A stretch of DNA of 64,000 nt. It comes from Pirellulaceae bacterium (lineage in GTDB: Bacteria > Planctomycetota > Planctomycetia > Pirellulales > Pirellulaceae). Location of the stretch: NCBI GenBank assembly GCA_026004795.1, contig BPJV01000005.1, positions 1 to 64,000 on the forward strand, read 5' to 3'. Below the pieces are notes generated by a model that was given only the letters and a program-made list of their open reading frames with translations, had not been told where the DNA came from and did not search any database. This document shows positions 1 through 8,955 of this stretch, piece by piece. Within the stretch, counting starts at the first letter, position 1, and the number at the start of each line of letters is the position of its first letter. Both the position numbers and the translations under genes were made by a program.

Positions 1-106
1 TGCCATTTCCGCGATTTCAATCGCGGCCCCATTGAAGCACGTCAGCATCTCGCCGACTATCCAGCGTGGCCCATTTCCGCGATTTCAATCGCGGCCCCAT
101 GGATGC
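1..106. CRISPR. Distal end of a CRISPR array (two repeats, one complete spacer)
   Basis: Two copies of a repeat lie 68 bp apart (from 3 and from 71). Thirty bases match exactly, and each copy contains the palindrome CCGCGATTTCAATCGCGG, which can fold into an 8-bp stem. If the repeat is taken as 36 bp (3-38), the spacer is 32 bp (39-70). The second copy diverges in its last six bases (96-106), which is typical of the terminal repeat at the leader-distal end. The rest of the array and any cas genes would lie upstream, outside the window. With only two repeats visible the repeat length is approximate. Confidence 0.8.
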
Positions 107-546
107 GAGGGATCCTCGCGCGCGTTGAAGAAATTGCACTTATGCAACTGGAGGAATTGTCCTATGCCCGAGTGCCGCCTCCCGGGCCACAGCGCGAAGC
201 TTGGAAAAGGAAAATGGAACGGTTCGCCTCTCCTTTGCTGGCGGTCGTTCTACACGAAGGGTGGGAAGTGCCGGTCGATGAAGAGGGTGTGGAGCGGTTT
301 GACTGGCTCCCCGCGGAAGCATTCATCGACGGTGTGCATCCGTTCGCCGAGCTGATCGCAGCGAATGCGACCACACAAAACAAAACTTCGCCCGGCCCAA
401 TGTCAGCGGCCGCACGGGAAGAAGTGCAACAGTTTCTGGCGGAAAGCGGCGAAGCGGAGGACTTGCTGCGCGCCATTGGTCAACCTCCGTTCTGGGAGTG
501 GAAACGCAGGCGAGGACGCGGTTCGCGTGACGCCGATGCGAAGTAG
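103..546 (+). CDS. Hypothetical protein adjoining the CRISPR array
   Basis: Open frame of 147 codons starting at an ATG inside the degenerate last CRISPR repeat. The product is soluble and rich in Glu, Trp and Pro, with no signal peptide or membrane segment, and ends in a basic tail (WKRRRGRGSR). I do not recognise a family. The same frame is open back to base 1 through both repeats and the spacer, so the visible start may be artificial: this could be the end of a longer gene, or the array may have been inserted next to it. A later ATG at 142 is an alternative start. It is the only believable gene in the first kilobase, but its reality is not certain. Confidence 0.4.
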   Translation: MRGILARVEEIALMQLEELSYARVPPPGPQREAWKRKMERFASPLLAVVLHEGWEVPVDEEGVERFDWLPAEAFIDGVHPFAELIAANATTQNKTSPGPMSAAAREEVQQFLAESGEAEDLLRAIGQPPFWEWKRRRGRGSRDADAK

Positions 547-1017
547 TGGCAGATTGCGCGACGTGGAGTTCTCGACTGGAATCACCCACGCCCACGATGA
601 CCGCGACAGATCATCAAAAACCCCGCCATGATTGGTGACGCTCTCTGGGCCCAAGGGGCCGGGGGCTGGGCGTGGCTTCGTGCGCATTGTCATGCGGATC
701 GGGGGCAAGTCGAGGAGCGGCCGCCTGTATCGGCGCCGCACGTGCTCGAGGTGGCGGTGCGCTGGTAACCGTTTGCCCGATGGCAATCGTGGTGCTGCGG
801 GAGCATGCATGGTTGCGCAGGGTGGGAAAGCCGGGGAGAAGCCATGGCCGGTGGCGAACCTACGGGTGGTAAGTTGCCAGAAGGGGCGGGCAATCATGAA
901 CAGCGAGCGGCCAGGCAATGGGGGCGAGTGGTGGCGCCGGGGGCGGCCGACTGTCGAGCGGGCGCCCCGGAGAGGCGTGGATGGCGGCGCTATGAGTTGG
1001 AGGAAGGTGGGGGCTGG
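547..1017. other. Gene-poor stretch
   Basis: No frame on either strand gives a recognisable protein. The overlapping open frames are Arg/Pro-rich shadows of GC-rich DNA. It lies between the hypothetical gene and the end of the minus-strand YdjY gene. I see no RNA gene or clear terminator. Confidence 0.4.
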
Positions 1018-1960
1018 TCAGGCGAGGGGCTTGCCGGCGATGGTGTGGACGGTGTCGGTTTCTTGATTTACCAATTGAAGCACCAATCGGACGGGGGTGC
1101 CCCGCTCGGGGATGCGTTCGGTAAAGGCGGCGAACATCAGTCCTGCGTTCACTTGAGAGCTTTCGAACGGGACGTCCAACGTGGCGGTGGAAAAATTGGA
1201 GACGCAGATCAGGTCGCCTCCTTCAGCCATGTACACTTCCTTGCCGGTATCGGGATCTTTCCAGAAGGAACTGCCGGCGAAAACCCAGTTGCTCTCCAAC
1301 GTCTTGTCCTCGGTTCCCACCTGCCGCACCCAGAGCCGTGCGTCGGTGTGGCGCTTCTTTCCTTCTTTGTCTTTCCACAGCACAAAGACCTGGATCTCGC
1401 TCGCCGGTCGGCGGTTCGAACTGGGGTTCCCATCGCACGGGGTGTCCTGGTTCGGCGCCGATGGCCAGCAGTCCCGCGTGAACGACGAGGGCCTTGCTGA
1501 AGACGGCCACCACCGATTCGTGCTCTTTGGTGCCGACGAGGCAGGCGAACATCTCCAGTTGGCCAGCATTGAGTGCGATGTAGCCATCGACGACGAGTCG
1601 CTTCTTTTGGCGATCGACCCACACGCGACTGTGCGGGTCGAGGCGCGTCATGCCTGGCGGATCACCGAAGGTGGCTTCTACGGCGCGGAGGTATTTTTCG
1701 GCCAGCGGCGGATAGGTGGGGGCTTCTTCGGCCGACTGTGCGTCCGCATCACCGGGGGCGGGCGCCGCGGACGTGGACTCCAGCGGCGTCGCAGCCGTTG
1801 TCTCCTGCTGCGCAACGGACGCAGACGGGGTGGATTGAGCCCAGGTGCTACGGGACCAGCCGCCGAGGACGCAAAGTCCCCCCAGGGAAAAGGTCAGCAA
1901 TCCGAGTAAGCATCGAAAGGTTTTGGTAGGCAACGGGTTATCTCCTGTCGTGTGGGCCAT
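1018..1960 (-). pseudogene. YdjY-domain exported protein, apparently frameshifted
   Basis: The first frame (start ATG at 1958-1960) gives a hydrophobic signal segment (LLGLLTFSLGGLCVLGG, then an Ala-rich linker) and the first half of a YdjY-type domain, with motifs such as VWVDRQKKRLVVDGYI and GTKEHESVV. Near 1397-1404 the homology passes to another frame, which gives EIQVFVLWKDKEGKK, WVFAGSSFWKD and the rest of the domain to the stop at 1018. Reading PPTG-SEIQV needs one surplus base in GGCGAGCGAG (minus strand). Planctomycetes carry many exported YdjY proteins of unknown function. The break is either real decay or an indel error; both halves keep a normal composition, so any decay would be recent. 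It stands alone on the minus strand. Confidence 0.75.
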
Positions 1961-2258
1961 GAACGGATGTCGTTTGGGCGAGGTAGCAGTTGGTGCGCGG
2001 TCCAGAGTTCCTTCGTAGCATGGTGCGGACGGGGGACGGCGGGCGAGGGTGCGACCAGAACGCTTGCCGCGGGGAATCCTGGAGCACCTTTTGCCGCCGG
2101 TGTGGCCACTGGGGCGTCGGTGGCATTCTACCACTCGCACTTTGACATGCCGACGTCGGCAAGCACAATAGGAACACTTTCTTGGACAGCGCTCTCTTCA
2201 CTATTGCATTTTCATTATCCTTGATTCCATTCTTTTTGACTTGGGCAAAGCGGCCAAC

Positions 2259-4193
2259 ATGGATTGGATTGACCACGATTATCGCCGACCAGCGGCGCGG
2301 AGACCAGCATCGCCGGCTCCCGGCACAGGGCGGAGGGGCAAGCGGGTGACGTTGGACAAGCATGTGCGTGCGGTGGCTGGTCAGCCGGCGGTGGTGTGGG
2401 GCGAGGCCTTCGATCATGAGCTGCGGCGGCTGGCATGGCCCGATGGTCTGAGTGAGGAGTTGACGTTTTGTTGGTCGGCGGTGACGGAGGAACAAGCGGC
2501 CATTTTGCAGGCGGTGGGTTATCCGCGATCCGGATTGCCACGTGACGTGAGGGGGCGAGCCGGGAGCGCCGAGGGGCCACGCCGGACGGCGTCGTGGAGG
2601 GGACGGGGCAGCGCGCAGCGCGCCCGGTCGCCCCGGCGCTCGATCAGATGGCGTGGCAATGGTTGGACCTGGCGATCCACGATCCGACCGCCGCGGTGGG
2701 GCTGGCGGCACTGGTGTGGAAGCTGCCCGAGCATGCCAGCGATCCGAACAATGCGTGGCTTAGCGATTGGCTGGATGCCCTTGCCGATGCGCAGGTGGCG
2801 TCGGAGGCATGTGGGGATGCGTCCAGCGGGAGTGCGACTCAACACATTGCTGTTGGGGGCGGAGGTGCCGCTGCTGCTGGCCGTCGCCGCCAGCGTCCCG
2901 TTCAAGACGGCGGCGCAAGTGGCCAACCGGGCGATGGATGTGCTCGCCGAGGTGTTGGAAGTTGGCCAGGAGGATACTACGGCTTGGTTGCTGCACGGCG
3001 GCACCTTCTTGCGTGCGGGGTTGGCCAGTGTGCTGCGTTGCCGGATCTTGGCCGACCGGTTGGGATGTCGGCCCTGGTTCCCGCCGCAGCGGACGGGGTT
3101 GGCGCGATTGTTGGTGGAGGTTGCCCGGTGGGGACGGCACGATGGCACTCAATTGCTTGGCGCGCGGTGTAAGCCGGCGCGCGGTCGTCGGGTGTGGGAG
3201 GCGTTGATCGATTATGCGCGTCCCAGCTCCACGCTGCGCGCGGCCCTGGCAGCCTCGGGAATCGTGACGCCGGCGAAGAGGTCGGCAAAGAGGGTGACCG
3301 GGCTGCAGACGGGCAAGTTGGAGTCGCCCTGTTGGTATGGCGAGCCGGTGCGGGCGGCCGTGTTGCGCACGGATTGGACGCGAAAAAGTGGGCGTGTAGC
3401 GATCGATTTCGAGGGTCCGAACTTGCGGATCGAAGCGGCGGGGCCCAAAGGTGACTTGGTGCTCAGCGGTGTTTGGCCGTGCCGTGCCAGTCGCGATGGC
3501 CAGCAACTGGCACAGCCGGCGGAGTGGTCCGAGGTCTGCTGGTTTACCGACGATGATGTCGCCTACCTGGAAGTGGAGGCCCATCCTACGCCGAGCGTGC
3601 GCGTGCAACGGCAGATCATGTTGATGCGCGAGGAGCGGTTGTTGTTCTTGGCGGAGGCATTGTTAGGTGACCAGCGGGCCGAGTGGGGAGTGCACTGGCA
3701 GTTGCCCCTGGCCGAGGGAGTGCGCTGGCTTGGTGCGGAAAAGACGACCGAGGGGCGGTTGCGCACCGGTCACGGCGATGCCTTGGTGTTGCCCCTGTTT
3801 CTGCCCGAATGGCAGCGCGCGGTCCAGCGGGCAAGTTTGGGAGAGCCGTTGATGCAGCGAGGTGACCATCTTACCGGCGGTTTGCAACGCCATGCACTAA
3901 GAGTGTATGCGCCGTTGGTGATCAGCTTGCAGGGGCGGCATGCGCGACGGCCGATAACGTGGCGGTGGCTCACGGTGGGGCGTGATTTGAAAATCGTTGC
4001 TCCTGATGAAGCGGTCGCCTATCGGATGCAGATCGGAAAAGAGCAATGGGTCTTCTATCGGTCGCTGGACCAGGTCGCTCGTCGTACTGCCCTGGGAATG
4101 CATACGCTGAGCGAGTTTTTGGCGGGACGTTTCTTCGCCGACGATGGCGCGGTCGATCCTATCGTGGAGGTCGAGCCGGCCTCCGGGCCGTAA
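2259..4193 (+). CDS. Large conserved protein with a frame-swapped segment (possible heparinase-II/III-like C-terminus)
   Basis: The frame is open from ATG 2259 (or TTG 2241) to 4193, but about residues 98-190 (roughly 2550-2830) read as Arg/Trp-rich nonsense. In that interval the +2 frame gives a normal helical sequence (MAWQWLDLAIHDP, WKLPEHASDP). After about 2830 the original frame again gives natural protein (LLLGAEVPLLLAVAAS). Two compensating indels, one net -1 near 2545-2555 and one +1 near 2826-2832, explain this. The N-terminal half is helical and the C-terminal half is beta-rich (VQRQIMLMREERLLFLAE), loosely like the beta-sandwich of heparinase II/III proteins. That family call is tentative. 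The stop lies 23 bases before yggS on the same strand, suggesting co-transcription. Confidence 0.6.
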   Translation: MDWIDHDYRRPAARRPASPAPGTGRRGKRVTLDKHVRAVAGQPAVVWGEAFDHELRRLAWPDGLSEELTFCWSAVTEEQAAILQAVGYPRSGLPRDVRGRAGSAEGPRRTASWRGRGSAQRARSPRRSIRWRGNGWTWRSTIRPPRWGWRHWCGSCPSMPAIRTMRGLAIGWMPLPMRRWRRRHVGMRPAGVRLNTLLLGAEVPLLLAVAASVPFKTAAQVANRAMDVLAEVLEVGQEDTTAWLLHGGTFLRAGLASVLRCRILADRLGCRPWFPPQRTGLARLLVEVARWGRHDGTQLLGARCKPARGRRVWEALIDYARPSSTLRAALAASGIVTPAKRSAKRVTGLQTGKLESPCWYGEPVRAAVLRTDWTRKSGRVAIDFEGPNLRIEAAGPKGDLVLSGVWPCRASRDGQQLAQPAEWSEVCWFTDDDVAYLEVEAHPTPSVRVQRQIMLMREERLLFLAEALLGDQRAEWGVHWQLPLAEGVRWLGAEKTTEGRLRTGHGDALVLPLFLPEWQRAVQRASLGEPLMQRGDHLTGGLQRHALRVYAPLVISLQGRHARRPITWRWLTVGRDLKIVAPDEAVAYRMQIGKEQWVFYRSLDQVARRTALGMHTLSEFLAGRFFADDGAVDPIVEVEPASGP

Positions 4194-4216
4194 GGAGCAG
4201 GGAGCGAGGAGGAAGC

Positions 4217-4963
4217 ATGCACGAAGGAACAGGAGAGGCAACCGTGGCACGCGTGGCGGCCAATTGGCACGCGGTGGTGGAGGAAGTCGCCGACGCGTGC
4301 CAGCGGGCCAATAGGTCGGTCGAGGAGGTAACGATCATCGGGGTGACGAAGTACGTCGGGCCCGAATTGGCGGGGATTCTGTTCGAGGTGGGGTGCGCCG
4401 ACCTGGGAGAGAACCGGCCGCAAGAGCTGTGGCGCAAAGCCGCTTGGTTCCAATCGCGAGGCGGCGACCAGCACGGTGCCAGGGCGGCGAGCCTGCCGCG
4501 GTGGCATGTGATCGGCCACCTGCAACGCAACAAAGTGCGCCGCACGTTGCCGCTGATGCATCTGCTGCATAGTCTCGACAGCCTGCGGTTGGTCGAGGCG
4601 CTGGTCACCGAGTGTCGGCGGGTGCCGCAGAGCGTTCGTTGCTTGATCGAAGTCAACATCGCCGGCGATGCCAGCAAGACTGGAGTGCCGGTGGACGAAC
4701 TACCGCGGTTGGTCGAGGCGGTACGGGAGTATCCCGAGTTGGAAGTGCAGGGGCTGATGGCCATGGCCAGCCTCGATGCACGTGGGGACGATGCCCGTCG
4801 TCAGTTCGCCGCCCTGCGGCAGCTCCGCGACGACTTGCAACAGCGGTACGCGATGGCGCTGCCGCATCTGTCGATGGGGATGAGCGGCGATTTTGCCGAG
4901 GCGATCGCCGAGGGAGCGACAATGGTCCGCATCGGGTCGCGGTTGTGGGAAGGGGTCGTGTGA
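4217..4963 (+). CDS. yggS: YggS/PROSC family pyridoxal-phosphate homeostasis protein
   Basis: A 248-residue single-domain TIM-barrel PLP-binding protein of normal family length. The PLP lysine is K45 in IGVTKYVGP. It is followed by LGENRPQEL, WHVIGHLQRNK, CLIEVNIAGDASKTG, the GLM segment and the phosphate-binding SMGMSGDFAEAI and TMVRIGSRLWEG. Family members bind PLP without a known catalytic reaction and keep free PLP and amino-acid pools in balance in the cytosol. The start at ATG 4217 is supported by GAGGAGG at 4206-4212. It lies just downstream of the large conserved gene, probably in the same transcript. Confidence 0.95.
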   Translation: MHEGTGEATVARVAANWHAVVEEVADACQRANRSVEEVTIIGVTKYVGPELAGILFEVGCADLGENRPQELWRKAAWFQSRGGDQHGARAASLPRWHVIGHLQRNKVRRTLPLMHLLHSLDSLRLVEALVTECRRVPQSVRCLIEVNIAGDASKTGVPVDELPRLVEAVREYPELEVQGLMAMASLDARGDDARRQFAALRQLRDDLQQRYAMALPHLSMGMSGDFAEAIAEGATMVRIGSRLWEGVV

Positions 4964-5105
4964 CGCGCGCGGTGGGTGGCGGTGGTTCTGTGGCGTCGTC
5001 GTCAGGGAGCGCTCGAGGCTGGACGACGATTGGGGCAGGGGAGTGGCCCGACGGCCCCTACGGACGGACGAGCAGGGGAGAGGAGTAGGGGGCGGGCCCC
5101 GGCGC

Positions 5106-6302
5106 TCAAGTGGTGGTGCGGTGATTGGTCGCTGCCGCGGCGGTTGGTGCGCTCGGCGCGTGGAGCAGGGCGGCGGCATAACCGAGTACATCGTCTCGCT
5201 CGCTGCAGATCTCGCGCATCTTCGTGTAATCGCCCAATCGCTGGCTCAACTGCAACAACGTGGGAGCGATGCCCATCAGACGGGCACCGGGCGGAATGCG
5301 TTTGCGGTATTCCTCCAGGGCCTCCTCGTGCCGTCCGACGCGAGCCAGCAAGTCGATCAGCACTTCGACTGCCACCAGGCCGAACCGCTGTCGATCAACC
5401 GTATCGGCCTTGTGTTTGAAATAGCGGATTCCCGCTTCGACGCGTTGGCCAAGCAAAGCATCGAAAAAGGCCAGCGAGGCGGGATACAGGTCCAGGAACG
5501 GCTCTTCGCCGGGATAGTGATATTGCGGGTGAAGTTGCTTTCCGTAGGCCGCCACGTCTCGGGCCAGCCGCAGCGCCTCCGGATTGTCCAGCACGCGGGC
5601 AAAGCGGACGGTCGATGCCAGGTGGCTGGTATCCAAATGATAGGTGCCGTCGCGCAACAATTCTGGACGTGCGGCGAGGATTTCTTCGAGGGTGGCTTCT
5701 TGAGGTGGTGTCGACTCCCGTTGCTCGATATCGCGGCGGACGTTTTCCAGCAGTTCACCATGAACGTGGCGCACCAGCAACTCCGCAGCAATCTGTTGAT
5801 CATGGCGCGGACGCATGGCCAACGTCGATTCGAAGAGGGTAATGCTGTTGCACGTTCCTAGACGTTCCAGGGCCAATTGGTAGCCACGGCGAACGTCAAC
5901 AGCTTCGTGGAGCAATACCTCGAGCAGCTCATCGAGATTCTCGTCGGTCGGCTCGACTGCCGCCAACGCTTTGGCTGCGGCCGCGCGATCGCCCACCGGT
6001 CGCAGGTACATCCATCCTTCGCGGATCTTGCCGTCCTGCAGAAATAGTTCTCCCACCACCCGGCAGGCGTCGAGGAGGCCGCGCTCGAGTTGCAATTCTC
6101 GCTCCTCCTCCAGCCGTTCATCGGCATCGGCCTGGGTGGGAGGCAAGCCCAACTCCAAACGTAGCTGCATTTTCAGCACTTCGAACAACTCGTGGTAGCG
6201 ATGTTCCTGTTTCAGATAATTCTGCAGGTGATGAAGGATTGCCATCGGTTGGCCTTGGGCGGCCAAGGAATCGATCTGCTGAAAAATGGTGGCTTCGCTC
6301 AT
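5106..6302 (-). CDS. Conserved alpha-helical repeat protein (TPR-like)
   Basis: A soluble acidic protein of 398 residues starting at ATG 6300-6302 (MSEATIFQQI). It consists almost entirely of amphipathic helices with TPR-like spacing (for example YHELFEVLKMQLRLELGL and RHEEALEEYRKRIPPGARL). No signal peptide, membrane segment or catalytic motif is visible. An upstream ATG at 6395 would add an unlikely basic leader. It is divergent from the hemD-hemE fusion, with 127 bases between the starts that must hold both promoters. Function is unknown; a scaffolding or protein-protein interaction role is only a guess from the helical-repeat character. Confidence 0.75.
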   Translation of the reverse strand: MSEATIFQQIDSLAAQGQPMAILHHLQNYLKQEHRYHELFEVLKMQLRLELGLPPTQADADERLEEERELQLERGLLDACRVVGELFLQDGKIREGWMYLRPVGDRAAAAKALAAVEPTDENLDELLEVLLHEAVDVRRGYQLALERLGTCNSITLFESTLAMRPRHDQQIAAELLVRHVHGELLENVRRDIEQRESTPPQEATLEEILAARPELLRDGTYHLDTSHLASTVRFARVLDNPEALRLARDVAAYGKQLHPQYHYPGEEPFLDLYPASLAFFDALLGQRVEAGIRYFKHKADTVDRQRFGLVAVEVLIDLLARVGRHEEALEEYRKRIPPGARLMGIAPTLLQLSQRLGDYTKMREICSERDDVLGYAAALLHAPSAPTAAAATNHRTTT

Positions 6303-6429
6303 TAGACTCTGGTTGTCTTCCGGTATTTTTGAGGGCAGTCCCCTAGCCGATCGACCGGGATCGGGAAAAACTTGGACTCCAAGGCAATGTTTCAAAGTAT
6401 AACCGCTTGTTCAGGAAACACGAATCGGG

Positions 6430-8355
6430 ATGGCTGATATCCAAGAATCCTTCGCCGGAATGCATGTCGCTGCGCTGGAGAGCCGTAGTCGGGAGCAGAT
6501 GGAGCGCTTGATCGAGAAGTATGGCGGCGTTGCCCATGTCAGCCCTTCGATGCGCGAAGTGCCGTTGGAGGACAACCGCGAGGCCACCGACCTGGCCTAC
6601 CGGGTGATCACTGGGCAAATCAACATTGTCATCTTCATGACCGGCATCGGCTTTCGGCAGTGGCTGTCGGCCGTAGAACGGTCGGTCGATGTGCAGCGAT
6701 TGGTCCATGCGTTGAGCGACATCGTTACGGTGGCCCGTGGACCCAAACCGGCTGCCGCCATGAGGCAGGTAGGTATCCAACCTAAGTATGTGGTGCCGGA
6801 ACCGAACACCTGGCGGGAGTTGTTGCAGGTCCTAGATCACCACGTGCCGGTCGCCAACCAGCAGGTGATCCTGCAAGAATACGGGACGACCAATGCCAGC
6901 CTCATTGCTGGATTGGAAGCTCGTGGAGCCGACGTCATTCCATTGCGGTTGTATCGGTATGACCTGCCTGAGGATACCGGGCCGTTGGAGGAGAACATTC
7001 GCGCCATTATCGCCGGGCAGCGCGATGTGGTCTTGTTCACCAGCGCGCATCAAATCGTCAACATGATGCGGTTGGCCGAGCAGATGCAGGTGGTGCATCC
7101 GTTGCGACAAGGTTTGGCCCGCACGATCATCGCGTCGATCGGTCCCACCACCAGTGAAATGTTGCGGCACTTCGAGTTCCGCGTGGATATCGAACCGGAG
7201 CATCCGAAGATGGGGCACCTGGTGCAGACGGCGGCGCGCCGTGCACCGGCACTACGGGCTGGCCGCCAGGCGATCGTGGCTTTGGGAAAAACCGCCGATG
7301 AGCCGGTATTGGATCGTCAGGCTCCGTGGTACGACAGTCCGTTCATGCGAGCTTGTCGGCGGGAGGCGGCGGGAGTGACGCCCATCTGGTTGATGCGGCA
7401 GGCCGGACGGTACATGGCAGAGTATCGAAAAGTGCGCGAGAAGGTAGGGTTTCTCGAACTGTGCAAGAATCCGGCCTTATGTGCGGAGGTGATGGTCACG
7501 GCGGTGGAGCGATTGGGTGTGGATGCGGCCATTATCTTCTCCGATCTGCTACCCATTTTGGAGCCGATGGGCATGGAACTGGAATTTGCGCCGGGAGATG
7601 GACCGGTGATTCACAATCCTATTCGCGAGCTGGCGGACGTGGATCGTGTGCAAGAACTGGACGATATGGAACCGCTGGCGTTCGTGATGGAGACGGTACG
7701 GTTGACGCGTCGGGGCATCGCACCGCACATTCCGGTGATCGGCTTCGCGGGCTCGCCGTTTACCCTGGCCAGCTACATGATCGAAGGTGGTGCTAGTCGG
7801 CATTACGCGCGTACGAAAAGCTTGATGTATCGCGATGCAGGCGCCTGGGACGTGCTGATGCAGAAACTGGCTCGTACCATCGCCCGCTATTTGAACGCAC
7901 AGATTCAAGCGGGAGCTCAGTGCGTTCAATTGTTCGACTCGTGGGCCGGGTGTTTGAGCCCTACGGATTATCGACGCTATGCACAGCCTTATGTGCAGGC
8001 GATCATCGATGCGATTGTGCCCGGCGTGCCAGTGATCAATTTCGCCACGGGCAACCCGCAACTGCTCCCCGCTCTGCGCGGCGATGAGCGGACGGTCGTG
8101 GGGGTCGATTGGCGCATCGAATTGGATTGCGCGTGGGAGACCGTCGGGCATGACCGGGCCGTTCAAGGGAATCTGGACCCGGTAACCCTGTTGGCCGATG
8201 TGGCGACGATCCGGGAAGCAGCCAGCGACGTGTTGCAGCGGGCTGGTGGGCGCGCCGGTCATATTTTCAATTTGGGGCACGGTATTCTTCCGCAAACTCC
8301 CGTCGAGCACGCGATCGCACTGGTCGATGTGGTGCATGAACTGAGTCAGCGGTGA
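6430..8355 (+). CDS. hemDE: Bifunctional uroporphyrinogen-III synthase / uroporphyrinogen decarboxylase
   Basis: One 641-residue chain carries two consecutive heme-pathway enzymes. Residues 1 to about 265 resemble HemD (uroporphyrinogen-III synthase), with VIFMTGIGFRQWL, ARGPKPAAAM and LFTSAHQIVNMM, the last being the usual FTS motif. From about residue 300 the chain is a full HemE: TPIWLMRQAGRYMAEYR (residue 316 on), the catalytic Asp in IIFSDLLP, GFAGSPFTLASYMIEGG, LFDSWAG and the C-terminal FNLGHGI. HemD closes hydroxymethylbilane to uroporphyrinogen III and HemE decarboxylates it to coproporphyrinogen III, so the fusion joins successive steps. There is no stop or frameshift between the halves, so this is a true fusion. 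Other heme genes are not nearby. Confidence 0.93.
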   Translation: MADIQESFAGMHVAALESRSREQMERLIEKYGGVAHVSPSMREVPLEDNREATDLAYRVITGQINIVIFMTGIGFRQWLSAVERSVDVQRLVHALSDIVTVARGPKPAAAMRQVGIQPKYVVPEPNTWRELLQVLDHHVPVANQQVILQEYGTTNASLIAGLEARGADVIPLRLYRYDLPEDTGPLEENIRAIIAGQRDVVLFTSAHQIVNMMRLAEQMQVVHPLRQGLARTIIASIGPTTSEMLRHFEFRVDIEPEHPKMGHLVQTAARRAPALRAGRQAIVALGKTADEPVLDRQAPWYDSPFMRACRREAAGVTPIWLMRQAGRYMAEYRKVREKVGFLELCKNPALCAEVMVTAVERLGVDAAIIFSDLLPILEPMGMELEFAPGDGPVIHNPIRELADVDRVQELDDMEPLAFVMETVRLTRRGIAPHIPVIGFAGSPFTLASYMIEGGASRHYARTKSLMYRDAGAWDVLMQKLARTIARYLNAQIQAGAQCVQLFDSWAGCLSPTDYRRYAQPYVQAIIDAIVPGVPVINFATGNPQLLPALRGDERTVVGVDWRIELDCAWETVGHDRAVQGNLDPVTLLADVATIREAASDVLQRAGGRAGHIFNLGHGILPQTPVEHAIALVDVVHELSQR

Positions 8356-8517
8356 GGGGCGGGTATCGCGTCCACGTATCCGCCATGCAGTGGCGACACC
8401 ACCACACCCTGGCGAGAGTAAGAGACGCGGCGGCGAGGTGGTGTTCCTTCCCGATGGACCGCCCGTGAAGATGGTGGTGGCCAGAGGGGTGGAGCCAGTT
8501 GTTCGTCAGCAAGACTC

Positions 8518-8955
8518 TCAGGTGTCGACCTCAAAGAGCATTCGATACAGCATGGTCATGCGGCCGCGCACCCTGCGTTTTCTCCAAGCCACTGGCAGAT
8601 CGTCCCCCGTCTCCCACAAGGAGGCATCGAGAAACAGCAACGAGGGGTTTTCCACGCCACGGTGGGAAGCCCATTGACGAAGGAGTTTTTGATGCGCGCG
8701 ATTGAGGTGGTGAGCACGGCACAATTCGACAAACACCCCATCGATCGACTTCGGTTGCCGCCGATCGCGAAGGAGAAACCACCATCGCACGGCCAAACCC
8801 AGCAGGACGACCACCGCTACGGTGGCCATCATGTCCAAGCCGCGGCGAGAATTACTCGAGTGAAGTTCGAACGCTTCATGAAGTAACTCGATCCGCGACT
8901 GGGCTAGTGGTACGACCGCGTCTACCCAGGTTAACGCCAAGTGCCAGTTGGTCAT
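8518..8955 (-). CDS. Small membrane protein coupled to the HEAT-repeat gene
   Basis: A 145-residue protein with one clear membrane segment (MMATVAVVVLLGLAVRWWFLL, about residues 42-62) followed by a basic cytoplasmic part (FVELCRAHHLNRAHQKLLRQW). Its ATG (8953-8955) overlaps the TGA of the upstream HEAT-repeat gene in an ATGA arrangement, so the two are translationally coupled and probably act together. I do not recognise a family. The C-terminal part could be a small binding domain that assembles with the HEAT-repeat protein at the membrane. Confidence 0.75.
   Translation of the reverse strand: MTNWHLALTWVDAVVPLAQSRIELLHEAFELHSSNSRRGLDMMATVAVVVLLGLAVRWWFLLRDRRQPKSIDGVFVELCRAHHLNRAHQKLLRQWASHRGVENPSLLFLDASLWETGDDLPVAWRKRRVRGRMTMLYRMLFEVDT

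Noticed and set aside
403-918. A 171-codon minus-strand open frame near the start
   Set aside because: Arg/Pro-rich shadow overlapping the hypothetical gene, with no family resemblance.
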